Below, one piece after another: positions 1-8,934 of a stretch of DNA of 14,255 nt (positions are counted from its first letter, which is position 1; every line of letters starts with the position of its first letter). The translations under genes and the position numbers were made by a program. Origin of the DNA: an uncultured Bacteroidota bacterium (GTDB lineage: Bacteria > Bacteroidota > Bacteroidia > Chitinophagales > Chitinophagaceae); assembly GCA_937928385.1 (NCBI GenBank), contig CALEZD010000096.1, positions 1 to 14,255 on the forward strand, read 5' to 3'. A model generated the notes under the pieces. It did not search any database. It was not told the origin of the DNA and saw only the letters and a program-made list of their open reading frames with translations.

Positions 1-39
1 GTGGATGTCTACAATAGATACTATTGCTAAATATCAGAT

Positions 40-1407
40 CTAAAATTCGACCTGCTTTATTAAAAGACACTCCTTTCCATTTGGATGGTAAATAATTTTA
101 TTCCCGGCGTGGTACAACTTCAATTTTGTTGTTTCGATGGAGGATAGATTGCCAACAACAACATCATCCGCCATCATATTATCTTTTCTAAGGCGCATAA
201 TATGAAACTCTTTATCATGAACATAAAGGACATAATAGCATTCTTTGTCTTCATGCAAATCTCTAATTTCATAAGCGTTCCACTTGGAAGTAACATAATC
301 CTTAAATGGGATACTTACTTGTTTGCCACTATTTAACAATGTGATTTTGTTGTCGTAAACAAAACACATGAGATTGCCCTTAATACGGATATTATACTCT
401 TCCAGAGAAGACACCTTTCGTTGCGCATACGTTGAAGGTTGTGTCATCTTTGTATCTCGCTTCATAGAAAAGGTTTTAGTCTTTTCATTACAAGTCAACT
501 CCAATAGCTTGAATAAGTCATTGTCGTTGTCATAACCCTGTCCATAATATTTGTCATCGGCTACATAAAATTGCCACAGGTCGAATCCGGGAGGTATAGT
601 AGCATCTAGCTGGTAAACACTTGTTATTTTCCCAGTGTTGTACTTGTACTTCATTACATACGGTCTATTTAACATAAACACTGTGTCACCGGTCTTATTG
701 TGTCTATAGTCCTTGATATTGCCTAAGATCATTAAATTTTCTTTGTCCCATTCCCGTATGTCTTCGATTGTTGGCTTGTATGTAGGGGTTTCTATTATCA
801 TTTCCTCTATTACAGGGTACCGTTCACTGAAATTGTCTTTGTACAACAACTTGTATAAGTCAACTACAACTGGCTCTGTTAATTTAACCATTTTTTCAAC
901 GCCTGTCGTTCTATCGATGACATTATAGTCTAGATACTCTCCAAACATTACTATGTAATGTTTACCTACATCTATACCAGCCGTTCGCCCGACAAATGGG
1001 CTACAGAGAGAATCTATGCGTTGAGGTACTGCATAGTAAGCAAGCAACTGTTCGTTCACAATGACTTGTTTTACGTTTCGTCTGTATAATTCATTGTGTT
1101 TATCCCGTATTACCAGCTCAGCCTCATATTTCATTGTTGACAATGCCTTATAGAGGCTATCAGAGAATACTAATTTGATTTTTGGGAATCTGTTAAATTC
1201 ATAAAGCTTATTTAATTCATCAGTATCATTGGCGTACTCTTCCTTTGCAACAATCTGTATGGATTTAATTTTATCAACCTTGCAAATGCGGTAAATTCCA
1301 GAAACGCAACTCATGCAACTTGCTGGATTGAATGTAATATAGGTTTCAACAGCTAATGATGGGAAAGATAACAAAAGCCATATAATAAAAAGTATAGTCC
1401 TTTTCAT
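40..1407 (-). CDS. exported protein of unknown function (possible beta-propeller)
   Basis: A 455-residue protein with a clear signal peptide: Lys2-Arg3, a hydrophobic stretch at about residues 5-18, and a likely cleavage after Ala19 (SPSLA-like end). No lipobox cysteine is seen. Shortly after cleavage lies a CxxC pair (Cys31, Cys34, in NPASCMSCVSG), which recalls thioredoxin-type or metal/redox sites, but no thioredoxin fold is evident. From about residue 130 to the end the protein is a series of short beta-strand-like stretches with recurring aromatic and acidic turns (for example HYIVMFGEY, NLMILGN, NLMCFVYDNKITLLN, CYYVLYVHD). This is how small 6-bladed propellers of the BF3164/TolB-like kind read in Bacteroidota. 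The propeller call is an inference from pattern only. It lies 82 nt downstream of a small exported peptide gene on the same strand, separated by a stem-loop at 1434-1462. The sequence is visibly AT-rich compared with the genes further right. Being a real gene is likely; the function is unknown. Confidence 0.72.
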   Translation of the reverse strand: MKRTILFIIWLLLSFPSLAVETYITFNPASCMSCVSGIYRICKVDKIKSIQIVAKEEYANDTDELNKLYEFNRFPKIKLVFSDSLYKALSTMKYEAELVIRDKHNELYRRNVKQVIVNEQLLAYYAVPQRIDSLCSPFVGRTAGIDVGKHYIVMFGEYLDYNVIDRTTGVEKMVKLTEPVVVDLYKLLYKDNFSERYPVIEEMIIETPTYKPTIEDIREWDKENLMILGNIKDYRHNKTGDTVFMLNRPYVMKYKYNTGKITSVYQLDATIPPGFDLWQFYVADDKYYGQGYDNDNDLFKLLELTCNEKTKTFSMKRDTKMTQPSTYAQRKVSSLEEYNIRIKGNLMCFVYDNKITLLNSGKQVSIPFKDYVTSKWNAYEIRDLHEDKECYYVLYVHDKEFHIMRLRKDNMMADDVVVGNLSSIETTKLKLYHAGNKIIYHPNGKECLLIKQVEF

Positions 1408-1433
1408 GACAATTTTTTTGTTTTAATTAAAAT

Positions 1434-1462
1434 ACGGGCTGACTATATTGGAGCCAGCCCGT
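1434..1462 (-). terminator. stem-loop terminator or attenuator between the two exported-protein genes
   Basis: A perfect 8-bp inverted repeat (ACGGGCTG at 1434-1441 and CAGCCCGT at 1455-1462) encloses a 13-nt loop. Read on the minus strand, the second arm is followed by ATTTTAATT, a T-rich tract. It lies 28 nt after the stop of the small gene (1490-1837) and ends 27 nt before the start of the 455-residue gene. It could therefore end the short transcript or let only part of transcription through to the longer gene. The tract downstream includes the palindrome TTTTAATTAAAA (1421-1432). Confidence 0.6.
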
Positions 1463-1489
1463 TTAACTTTGAAAATATGTAACCTGTTA

Positions 1490-1837
1490 TTACTCTTCAG
1501 GATCGGGATCTGGACATGTTGGACATTCAACATCTGCAGTATAACCTGTACCCTCAAGCATAGCAGGTATTTCACTCATAGGTACCGGATCTTGAGGAAG
1601 TGGTGGTGGTGGATACACTACATTCCATGTACCTGGATGTAAATCTCCGTTAATCCAAATATCTGCAGTGTGATCATCGTACAGTGTAAAGCATGTAGGC
1701 ATGGTTCCCGGACAACTGATTTTATTTGTTTCAGTGTTTTTACGCGCTTTACCCATGTCTGTGGCTACGACGTTTTTCGCGAGGACTATGGGTGACAAGA
1801 GGACGAGCATCAGCCCGGTTAGAATTAATGTTCTCAT
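1490..1837 (-). CDS. small exported peptide, unknown function
   Basis: A 115-residue protein starting MRTLILTGLM, with a textbook signal peptide: Arg2, a hydrophobic core to about residue 18, and likely cleavage after LA at about residue 20. The mature part begins near KNVVATDMGK. It contains Cys residues in CPGTMPTC and, at the C-terminus, CPTCPDPDPEE, separated by a proline-rich stretch (YPPPPLPQDPVP). The acidic, cysteine-bearing tail and small size resemble the NVEALA-type and similar small exported peptides of Bacteroidota, which are often encoded beside propeller-like proteins. The exact family could not be confirmed. An in-frame extension to 1903 exists, but it adds a polar 22-residue leader in front of the signal peptide, so the internal ATG at 1835-1837 is preferred. 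No Shine-Dalgarno site is seen, as is usual in this phylum. The upstream region 1838-2063 is AT-rich and holds no other gene I can support. Confidence 0.68.
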   Translation of the reverse strand: MRTLILTGLMLVLLSPIVLAKNVVATDMGKARKNTETNKISCPGTMPTCFTLYDDHTADIWINGDLHPGTWNVVYPPPPLPQDPVPMSEIPAMLEGTGYTADVECPTCPDPDPEE

Positions 1838-2063
1838 AATTTTAATTTGGTTATTGTTGGTTATTGTCTCCTGGTTTAACCGCTTTTCGACATCCGCGGG
1901 CAATTTTAACTAAGGCCTTGGTTGCGTTGCAAATCGAAGCTACAAAGTTTTTTTTATCCTATGCGATAATTTCTAAATATATTTTTTTTATTTATGCATC
2001 CTTGAAAAATTATTGCATACTGTATACTAGAATCTATAAACTCTTCAATCAGTATCCAAGACA

Positions 2064-2089
2064 AAGCCCGCACTTTTCAGCGCGGGCTT
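2064..2089 (-). terminator. hairpin terminator after the metalloprotease gene
   Basis: A perfect 8-bp inverted repeat, AAGCCCGC (2064-2071) and GCGGGCTT (2082-2089), with a 10-nt loop, begins 22 nt past the stop codon of the minus-strand metalloprotease. The T tract following it on the minus strand is short (TTTGTCTT), so efficiency is uncertain. No plus-strand gene ends here, so it most likely serves the metalloprotease alone. Confidence 0.7.
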
Positions 2090-2111
2090 CGTATTAAGTA
2101 TTTGGTATTAA

Positions 2112-5100
2112 TTATTGCTTGTTGTTCAGTGTCACTTTCACTACACCTACCCTGCCTGCATTATCTCTCAGCAGTATGAAGTAGTTGCCAGGTGCCTGGT
2201 TGCCCAGGTCTATCTCTTTACTGCTTACATTGTTTGCTTCATCCAGCAGTACCGACTGGCCTATGGCGTTGCGTACGTCTATTTTGTAGTTCACCAACTG
2301 GCCTTTCCAGTCCAGTATTACTTTGTCAGATGTTGGGTTGGGGTACACTTCCATACCGCTTACATCCAGCGAGCTGATATCCAGCAGTGTGACGCCCAGG
2401 ATATTTGACGGTCTAGACCAGCAACCTCTGTTATTAGTCACCGCAAAGTAGCTGCCTATTTTAGAAGGATATGCTTTGCCTTCAGGGCCATCCGGCATTT
2501 GGCCATCAGGGCCAAACCATACAAACGAACTGTCGAAGTTGGTAACGAGCGTACTACCCACCAGTGATATTACCGGGGCTATCGGCGTAACGGAACGAAC
2601 CATTACCAATGGAGCTGAATACACGGTATCAGGCAGGTAGCAGCCACCATCTGTCTGGTTGGCGCGTACCATTACTACATTACCATCCAGGAACGCGCTG
2701 TTGCTGAACACATTGCCGCTGGCAGTCGGGAAACCGTTCACTATCCATGTATAATCAGGGCTGGTACCCAGGTCTACAGCCGTAGCTGTAAACTCCACTA
2801 ATGAATCAAGACAGCCGGGGTTTTTACCCGCTGTTATGGCAAACGATACTGTAGGGCGGTTCGCCTTTATAATAGACATCGTAATGAAATTCGATGTATC
2901 CAGCGGGTTCAGCACACAGGAGTCTGTAGCTATCAATACTGCCTGTACCCTGTCTGTATTACGCAGGGAATCCGTAACATATATAGGAGTAGTTGCACCG
3001 GTTATGGGCACACCATTCACCAGCCATTGGAACATGGGGTTCTTACCCGCGTTGGTGGTATTAGCACTGAATATCAGTGGCTTGCCTTCGCAAGCAGGAT
3101 TGGTACCTGTTGTCTGGGCGATGGTTATATCCGCAGTAATCTTCTGGTGTATTACCACTATCGGCGTTGACGTAACAGTTGTCGGGTTAGCGCATGGCGA
3201 ATTAGACGTCATTACTACCCTTACCTCGTCACCACTATCTAATGTAGACACGTTAAATACTGAGTCTGTAGCACCTGTAACTGATACGCCATTTACCGTC
3301 CATTGGTAGGTAGGTGCCGTACCGCCTGTAGTAGGTGTTACTTTAAATTGCAGTAACTGTCCCGCACAACCAGGATTGGTACCTATTGTCAATGCAGTAG
3401 TGGCTATAGGCGCTTTGGTAGTGTACGATATAGTAATACCATTGGAAATAGCAAAGCCCGGGTCAGAGCAAGGCGACGGCGCACTGGAGTTCATTCTCAC
3501 TGTAATTGTTTCACCACCTCTGCCTATCGCTTTGAATGTAGGGCCTGTAGCGCCGGTTATATTTACTCCGTTAGAGCGCCACTGGTATGTAGGTGAGCCT
3601 CCGGGGTTGCTGTTGCTCACTACTGAGAAAGTAACTGTATCATCGATACAGGTAGGGTTAGTACCGCCCGTTACACCTATTGTTACAGCAGGTGCAATAG
3701 TGGTTCTGCGCTCTATACCTATAGTGTCAGACAATGCAGAGTCTGCTCCGCAAAGAGATGAAAAATACATTTTAACATATACTGAGTCTTTATCCTGGAA
3801 ACCATTCCACATAAAGCTGTCAGCAGTCTGGCCGCTTACCGGGCTGCCGTTCAGGTACCATTGGTAGCCTAATACGCTGGCACCGGTAGAGGGGTTCGCG
3901 TTGAAAGTAAGTGTTGTGCCGAAGCAGGATGGGTTGCCACCACTTGGGGGATTGGTCAGGCTGACAGTCGCGCTGCCGGAACTTGAACCACCTGTTATCA
4001 CCACTTCAAAATCTTCTGTTTGCCCATGCAGCCTGTTGCTGCACGAGTCAATATAACCGTTTGTGGCATCAGATATTACCCTGAGACGGATAGGCGTACA
4101 GCCTGATGCTGTAAAGGGCACTGTAAAGTTCACTGTATGCAATGAACCTCCTGATTGGTCAACCACATTCAGGCGTTCGCCTGTTGAGTTGCCCAATACA
4201 CCATCATTATTATAATCTATAAAAGCCGCGCCTTTATCGTTGAACCTGGATGTAAATGACAACGTATAACTTTGTCCTGCCTGCAGCGAGATCCTGTGTG
4301 CACATGTCATATTCCTGTATGTAACATTGCCATCTCCGTTATACCCGCTGGATGTTACATCCATATATATCCTTGTACCCGGGCTGGCATCCACCACCTT
4401 TACATTCCTTGGCCCCGAGTTCAGGTTAGATGATGTATTGGTAATACCTGGTGTACAGGCAGAGGTAACCGCTGCTATAGGTATGGAACCTGAAGACGAT
4501 ATAAGTGATTGCCTGAAATTAATTAAAGCTGCAATTGCCCTGGTGCGCTGGTCAGGTGTAAAACGATTCTGGCAATTTGCATAGTTCATGATATTTCGCG
4601 CAGTAGCATCACCATAGGTTGCATTGGTACATGGATTGGTCTGGCCTGAGTAGCAGGTACCCGGCCCATATTGCCAATGTGGTTCTGTATCGCAGCAAAA
4701 ATCTCCTTGTGTAAGGCAATTCGTGTTAGGAGGGCATATTCCGGGATTGCCAGGGGTGCTGCCTCTGAATGTATGTTCCAGGTCAAGGGCATGTCCTATT
4801 TCATGAGGCAGTGTTATCCTGTTAATATTCATCTGGGTTGCCAGTATAACTGTGCCATCTACAGCAGCCGGTGCCGGCGGCAAGGTAGCATAGCCGGCTA
4901 TAAAAGAACCTGATGTACCATCGGCGCCATCTATTTTATTAACCACCCATATATTATAATACCTGTCATTAGGCCAGATGCTTATTTTTTTCAAAGTATC
5001 GTCGGGTAGCCCCTGGGAAGAACTCCTGTCAACCCCGTATTGCCCATAATCATAGCCGGAAGGGCCATAAGCAGGGAATGATGTAACATTTATCCTGTTG

Positions 5101-5549
5101 ATACCATTTGTACTGGTACAGGTAGGTGACCTTTTTGCCAGCACAAACCTGAAGGGGAATCTTGTACCTCCGCTGCCCGGTGCGGGATAGGAGGGCCAAC
5201 TGGCATCGAATGTTTTATTCAGATAGTCTATGGTTGAATCTATCCTGCCATCAGTGGGGTTGTATATTGTTCCCACGGCGCCTCCCGTATGCATTACGTG
5301 CACTACTACAGGTATTTCCCATATAGTATCGCCCGCCGAGTTGGTTGTCAGCAGCGAGTTTATATTGTTGTTATTATTACTCAGCCATTGGGCCAGTTGT
5401 GTATTGAACTGGGCGCGCGCCTGTGCAAGAGCAGGGTATTGGTTAGCCAACTGCTGTTGGTACTGGTCAGAACCACACACAGGTTGAGCGTATGAAGCAT
5501 TCAGCATACCAATGGACAGCAAAAAGAGTAGCGTAATTTTACGTATCAT
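2112..5549 (-). CDS. secreted M43-type zinc metalloprotease with Ig/PKD-like repeats and T9SS sorting domain
   Basis: A 1145-residue extracellular protease. Residues 1-21 form a signal peptide (cleavage near ASYA-QP). The catalytic domain spans about 75-350. It has the zinc motif HEIGHALDLEH at residues 249-259 (ligands His249, His253, His259; catalytic Glu250), a GDFCCDTEPH segment (282-291) matching the GDxxxDTP region of M43 (pappalysin/cytophagalysin) proteases, and a Met-turn in NIMNYANC (Met321) followed by FTPDQ. Asp256 replaces the usual Gly of HExxHxxGxxH; this position varies in M43 enzymes, so activity is still expected. About 380-520 looks like a GEVED domain (FIDYNNDG, ending HGQTEDFEVVI). 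Five repeats of roughly 90 residues (about 525-984) follow, each with a variant of GTNPxC...YQWxVNGxxVTGAT, typical of Ig/PKD-like stalk modules. Residues from about 1066 (VYPNPTSDKVIL) to the end form a type A T9SS sorting domain, so the protein should cross the inner membrane by Sec and the outer membrane by the Por/Spr system. Substrate unknown. Confidence 0.93.
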   Translation of the reverse strand: MIRKITLLFLLSIGMLNASYAQPVCGSDQYQQQLANQYPALAQARAQFNTQLAQWLSNNNNNINSLLTTNSAGDTIWEIPVVVHVMHTGGAVGTIYNPTDGRIDSTIDYLNKTFDASWPSYPAPGSGGTRFPFRFVLAKRSPTCTSTNGINRINVTSFPAYGPSGYDYGQYGVDRSSSQGLPDDTLKKISIWPNDRYYNIWVVNKIDGADGTSGSFIAGYATLPPAPAAVDGTVILATQMNINRITLPHEIGHALDLEHTFRGSTPGNPGICPPNTNCLTQGDFCCDTEPHWQYGPGTCYSGQTNPCTNATYGDATARNIMNYANCQNRFTPDQRTRAIAALINFRQSLISSSGSIPIAAVTSACTPGITNTSSNLNSGPRNVKVVDASPGTRIYMDVTSSGYNGDGNVTYRNMTCAHRISLQAGQSYTLSFTSRFNDKGAAFIDYNNDGVLGNSTGERLNVVDQSGGSLHTVNFTVPFTASGCTPIRLRVISDATNGYIDSCSNRLHGQTEDFEVVITGGSSSGSATVSLTNPPSGGNPSCFGTTLTFNANPSTGASVLGYQWYLNGSPVSGQTADSFMWNGFQDKDSVYVKMYFSSLCGADSALSDTIGIERRTTIAPAVTIGVTGGTNPTCIDDTVTFSVVSNSNPGGSPTYQWRSNGVNITGATGPTFKAIGRGGETITVRMNSSAPSPCSDPGFAISNGITISYTTKAPIATTALTIGTNPGCAGQLLQFKVTPTTGGTAPTYQWTVNGVSVTGATDSVFNVSTLDSGDEVRVVMTSNSPCANPTTVTSTPIVVIHQKITADITIAQTTGTNPACEGKPLIFSANTTNAGKNPMFQWLVNGVPITGATTPIYVTDSLRNTDRVQAVLIATDSCVLNPLDTSNFITMSIIKANRPTVSFAITAGKNPGCLDSLVEFTATAVDLGTSPDYTWIVNGFPTASGNVFSNSAFLDGNVVMVRANQTDGGCYLPDTVYSAPLVMVRSVTPIAPVISLVGSTLVTNFDSSFVWFGPDGQMPDGPEGKAYPSKIGSYFAVTNNRGCWSRPSNILGVTLLDISSLDVSGMEVYPNPTSDKVILDWKGQLVNYKIDVRNAIGQSVLLDEANNVSSKEIDLGNQAPGNYFILLRDNAGRVGVVKVTLNNKQ
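2598..3977 (-). repeat. five tandem Ig/PKD-like modules inside the metalloprotease gene
   Basis: These bases encode residues about 525-984. The shared landmarks are a Gly-x-Asn-Pro-x-Cys entry (near residues 538, 630, 724, 816 and 909), a QW or TW aromatic (near 563, 656, 749, 841 and 934) and, in the middle copies, an NGVxxTGAT turn. Spacing between landmarks is about 92-93 residues (roughly 280 bp). The first and last copies are the most diverged. Such arrays act as stalks and can gain or lose units by recombination. Confidence 0.8.
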
Positions 5550-5684
5550 GCCTATAACTTATTTATAATATTGTTCAGTAAGGGTAAAAATAATGTTTTC
5601 GTTAATAAAATACTAAAGATTTTTCAGGATTATTAACCGCTCATTCAATGCTTTACACATTTTTTTGACATCATGCACTAATTC

Positions 5685-5714
5685 TTCGTTTTTTTATATT
5701 AAATCCTATCTTTG
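5685..5714 (+). promoter_or_regulatory. putative Bacteroidota-type promoter of secDF
   Basis: TATCTTTG at 5707-5714 matches the TAnnTTTG -7 box exactly. A TTCG at 5685-5688, 18 nt upstream, approximates the TTTG-like -33 box, with a T-rich spacer between. Initiation would fall a few bases after 5714 and leave a leader of roughly 45 nt before the ATG at 5766. This is a pattern match only. Confidence 0.55.
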
Positions 5715-5765
5715 CCCACTCTGTTTTTATAAACATATAATAAAAATTTACAATTTAGCGAACCT

Positions 5766-8700
5766 ATGCAATTAAAAGGGTTGGTAAAATTCTTTACCGC
5801 AGCACTTATCCTCATCTCGCTCTACCAGTTATCATTTACAATGGTAGCGCGTAACGTCGAGAAAAAGGCAATGGCCAAGGCTGAAAAGAAGGCCAGGTTT
5901 GAACTACCGGATGCCAAAGGCAAACAGTTGGAAGACCTCACAAACAAGTATTTCGAGCAGATAACCGACAGCCTGCAGGGCGAAACGGTAATGAACGTGC
6001 CCCTGCTCAAGAAATACACTTACTCTGACGTGAAAGAACAGGAACTGAACCTGGGCCTCGACCTGCAGGGCGGTATGAACGTAACGCTGGAAGTGAGCCT
6101 GGACGAGCTGGTACGCTCTATGTCCAACAGGCCGACAGACCCCATACTGAACAAAGCTATAGCTGATGCCAACAAGGCCAAAGCCAACAGCCAGGCCAAC
6201 TTTGTGACACTCTTCGGCGAAGCTTTTGAGAAGGCAAACCCCGGCCGCAAGCTGGCGCAGCACTTCATGAAGGCATCTGAAAAGGATATCACCCTCAACT
6301 CTTCCAACGCGGAAGTACTGGAGAAAGTGAACAAAGAAGCCAAAGACGCCATCAAACGTACCTACAACGTACTGCTGACGCGTATTGATAAATTCGGTGT
6401 GGCGCAGCCCAATGTGAACCTGGATGAAAATAAAGGTATCATCACGGTGGAGCTGGCCGGTGTGCGCAATCCTGAAAGGGTTCGTAACTACCTGCAGTCT
6501 ACCGCAAAATTACAATTCTTTGAACTGTACGCTAACAACGAACTGATAGACGCTTTGCAGCCCGCCAACGACGCACTGGCTGCTTACCTCTCAGGCGAAA
6601 CAGTATCAGATTCAACTGCCACAGACACAGCCGCTGCAACTACTGATGCTGCTGCCACCGGCGCTGATACAGCCAGCCTGGCATCGCTGCTGGGCAGTAC
6701 AGATACTACTGCTGCAGGCTCTGACACAGGCGCCCTGAAGCAAGCAGAAATGCAAAAGAAAAACCCACTGTTCGCAGTGTGGTACCCCAACATTACACAA
6801 GAAGGCAACGTAAACGAAGGCCCCGTAGTAGGCATAGTAGCCAAAAAGGATACCGCCAAACTTAACGCTTACCTGAAGCTGGACGTGGTGCGCAACAAAT
6901 TTCCGAACAACGTGAAGTTTGTGTACGGTGCTGAGGGCAAACAAGAAGCACGCAACCCCAACGCTCCTTTGTATTTATATGCATTGAAAACAATACCCGG
7001 TGCCGAAGAGTCTAAACTGGAAGGCGACCGCGTAACCGATGCACGCATGGACTACAACCCGCTGACAGGCAAACCTGAAGTGGTAATGGGCATGGACGTA
7101 ACCGGCGGACGTATATGGGCAAAGATGACCAAAGAAAATGCAGGCCGTTTTGTAGCGGTGGTACTGGATGATAAAGTTTATTCCGCCCCTCGCGTAGAAG
7201 GTGAAATATCAGGTGGCAACACTTCTATCAGCGGCAACTTTACTGTTGAAGAAGCTACCGACCTCGCCAACATCCTGAAATCAGGTAAACTGCCCGCACC
7301 CGCCCGCATAGTGCAGGAGCAGGTAGTAGGCCCTACCCTGGGTGCTGAATCTATCGAATCAGGTTTCAACTCTATTATACTTTCATTCATAGCCATCTTC
7401 GCGCTGATGCTGATATACTACAACACCAGCGGATGGGTTGCTAATATATCACTGACACTCAACCTGCTGTTTACAGTAGGCGTACTGTCTGCCTTGCACG
7501 CTACACTGACAATGCCCGGTATCGCCGGTCTGGTACTTGGTATCGGTATGGCGGTGGATGCCCACGTATTGATATTTGAACGTATTAAAGAAGAACTGGC
7601 AATAGGCAAAGACCACAAAATGGCAATTGTTGACGGTTACAAGCGTTCTTACGCACCCGTACTCGATGGCCACATCACATCTTTGATTACCGCCATCATC
7701 CTTTTCATCTTTGGTTTGGGCCCGGTACTGGGTTTCGCCACTACACAGATACTCAGCCTGCTGATATCATTGTTCTGTGGTCTGTTAGTTTCGCGCCTGA
7801 TTAAGGACATCTGGACAGGACGCGGCAAGCATTTCAAATACATGACCGTTGTTTCCAAATCTGTATTCCAGAAAGCGCATATCAACTTCATGGGTATGCG
7901 CAAGGTCACATACACTATTGCCGCTGTGATAGTGCTGGCGGGTATCGCTTCTGTATTCAATGGTTTCGACTATGGTGTGGAATTTGCAGGCGGACGCAGC
8001 TACACCATACAGCTCGACAAAGCCTACGAAGTATCTGACATCCGTGCCAAACTGCACAACACATTCGGCGAGTACCCCATTGTAAAAACCATAGGTACCG
8101 AAAACAACGTCAACATCACAACGGCATATAAGATTACAGAGCCGGGCCAGGAAGTAGAACTGCAGGTTTCTCAGAAACTGCACGAAGGCCTCATAGCAGG
8201 TGGCTTCTTACCGGCGGGTGTATCATACGACGAATTCGTCAGCGACCGCATACGCAGCTCACAAACTGTACTGCCTACCATATCAGACGACCTGGTAAAC
8301 GGTGCCAAATGGGCCACTATCTTATCGCTGATAGCTATCTCTGCATACATCCTGCTGCGTTTCCGCAGGTGGCAGTATTCACTCGGTACCATCGTATCGC
8401 TGTTGTTCAACATTGCGGCTACACTGGCGGTATTCTCTTTCCTGAAAGGCGTAGTGCCTTTCGCACTGGAGATAGACCAGCACTTTATCGCGGCGATACT
8501 GACCGTTATCGGTTTCTCTATGAACGATACCGTAATCGTGTTCGACCGTATACGCGAGTACTTCCGCAAGAACCCTAACGGCGACAAAGTAACCGTTATC
8601 AACAACGCGGTGAACGATACACTGCCCCGTACGGTGATGACATCGCTCACTGTATTCTTAGTGGTACTCATACTCTTCATCTTTGGTGGCGAGGTAACAC

Positions 8701-8858
8701 GCGGTTTCGCATTTGCGATGCTGATAGGTGTACTCACCGGTACCTTCTCCTCTATCTTTGTGGCAGCGCCCATACTGGTAGATATGGACAAATCGGACAA
8801 ACTGAAACAAGAGGTAGACCGCGAAGCCCAGATAGAAGAACTCAAGAAAATGGCATAA
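5766..8858 (+). CDS. secDF: SecD-SecF fusion, Sec translocon accessory protein
   Basis: A 1030-residue inner-membrane protein of the RND-like SecDF family, which uses the proton gradient to help pull and release exported proteins on the periplasmic side of SecYEG. The SecD half has an N-terminal membrane segment (about 8-26), the LGLDLQGG motif (96-103), a long periplasmic domain, a membrane block from about 535, and the motif VDAHVLIFERIKEE (597-610). The SecF half begins near 700 and has DYGVEFAGG (735-743), its own periplasmic loop, and MNDTVIVFDRIREYF (919-933) between membrane segments. The family more often has VDANVLIFERI; here His600 replaces Asn next to the conserved Asp598. Residues about 279-325 are a low-complexity Ala/Thr/Asp/Ser insert in the SecD periplasmic domain, probably a flexible loop. 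A C-terminal charged tail follows the last membrane segment. The gene stands alone between a promoter-like site and a strong terminator. The start at 5766 fits the SecD N-terminus; no Shine-Dalgarno site is present. Confidence 0.97.
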   Translation: MQLKGLVKFFTAALILISLYQLSFTMVARNVEKKAMAKAEKKARFELPDAKGKQLEDLTNKYFEQITDSLQGETVMNVPLLKKYTYSDVKEQELNLGLDLQGGMNVTLEVSLDELVRSMSNRPTDPILNKAIADANKAKANSQANFVTLFGEAFEKANPGRKLAQHFMKASEKDITLNSSNAEVLEKVNKEAKDAIKRTYNVLLTRIDKFGVAQPNVNLDENKGIITVELAGVRNPERVRNYLQSTAKLQFFELYANNELIDALQPANDALAAYLSGETVSDSTATDTAAATTDAAATGADTASLASLLGSTDTTAAGSDTGALKQAEMQKKNPLFAVWYPNITQEGNVNEGPVVGIVAKKDTAKLNAYLKLDVVRNKFPNNVKFVYGAEGKQEARNPNAPLYLYALKTIPGAEESKLEGDRVTDARMDYNPLTGKPEVVMGMDVTGGRIWAKMTKENAGRFVAVVLDDKVYSAPRVEGEISGGNTSISGNFTVEEATDLANILKSGKLPAPARIVQEQVVGPTLGAESIESGFNSIILSFIAIFALMLIYYNTSGWVANISLTLNLLFTVGVLSALHATLTMPGIAGLVLGIGMAVDAHVLIFERIKEELAIGKDHKMAIVDGYKRSYAPVLDGHITSLITAIILFIFGLGPVLGFATTQILSLLISLFCGLLVSRLIKDIWTGRGKHFKYMTVVSKSVFQKAHINFMGMRKVTYTIAAVIVLAGIASVFNGFDYGVEFAGGRSYTIQLDKAYEVSDIRAKLHNTFGEYPIVKTIGTENNVNITTAYKITEPGQEVELQVSQKLHEGLIAGGFLPAGVSYDEFVSDRIRSSQTVLPTISDDLVNGAKWATILSLIAISAYILLRFRRWQYSLGTIVSLLFNIAATLAVFSFLKGVVPFALEIDQHFIAAILTVIGFSMNDTVIVFDRIREYFRKNPNGDKVTVINNAVNDTLPRTVMTSLTVFLVVLILFIFGGEVTRGFAFAMLIGVLTGTFSSIFVAAPILVDMDKSDKLKQEVDREAQIEELKKMA

Positions 8859-8885
8859 ACTGTTCTCGATACTTACAGTTATTGC

Positions 8886-8917
8886 AAAAATCCCCCGGCA
8901 TTGTCCGGGGGATTTTT
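8886..8917 (+). terminator. strong intrinsic terminator after secDF
   Basis: A 13-bp perfect stem (8886-8898 pairing with 8905-8917) with a 6-nt CATTGT loop and a GC-rich core (CCCCCGG/CCGGGGG) ends in a run of six T. It starts 28 nt past the secDF stop. The arms also carry A and T runs on the outer side, so it could work in both directions, but no minus-strand gene converges on it. Confidence 0.92.
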
Positions 8918-8934
8918 TATTGCCCCCTTTGTGG

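Noticed and set aside
1421..1432. Palindrome TTTTAATTAAAA as an operator site
   Set aside because: It overlaps the T-rich tract after the stem-loop at 1434-1462 and is simple AT sequence likely by chance.
1490..1903. Longer form of the small exported protein starting at 1903
   Set aside because: It places 22 polar residues ahead of an otherwise perfect signal peptide; the ATG at 1835-1837 is a far better start.
2836..3867. Two long plus-strand open frames (157 and 163 codons) opposite the metalloprotease
   Set aside because: They mirror the repeated Ig/PKD-like modules on the other strand, have no recognisable domains, and the minus-strand protein is certain.
8171..8845. A 224-codon minus-strand open frame opposite the SecF half
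   Set aside because: Ser/Thr-rich translation with no domain pattern, lying wholly within the well-supported secDF gene.
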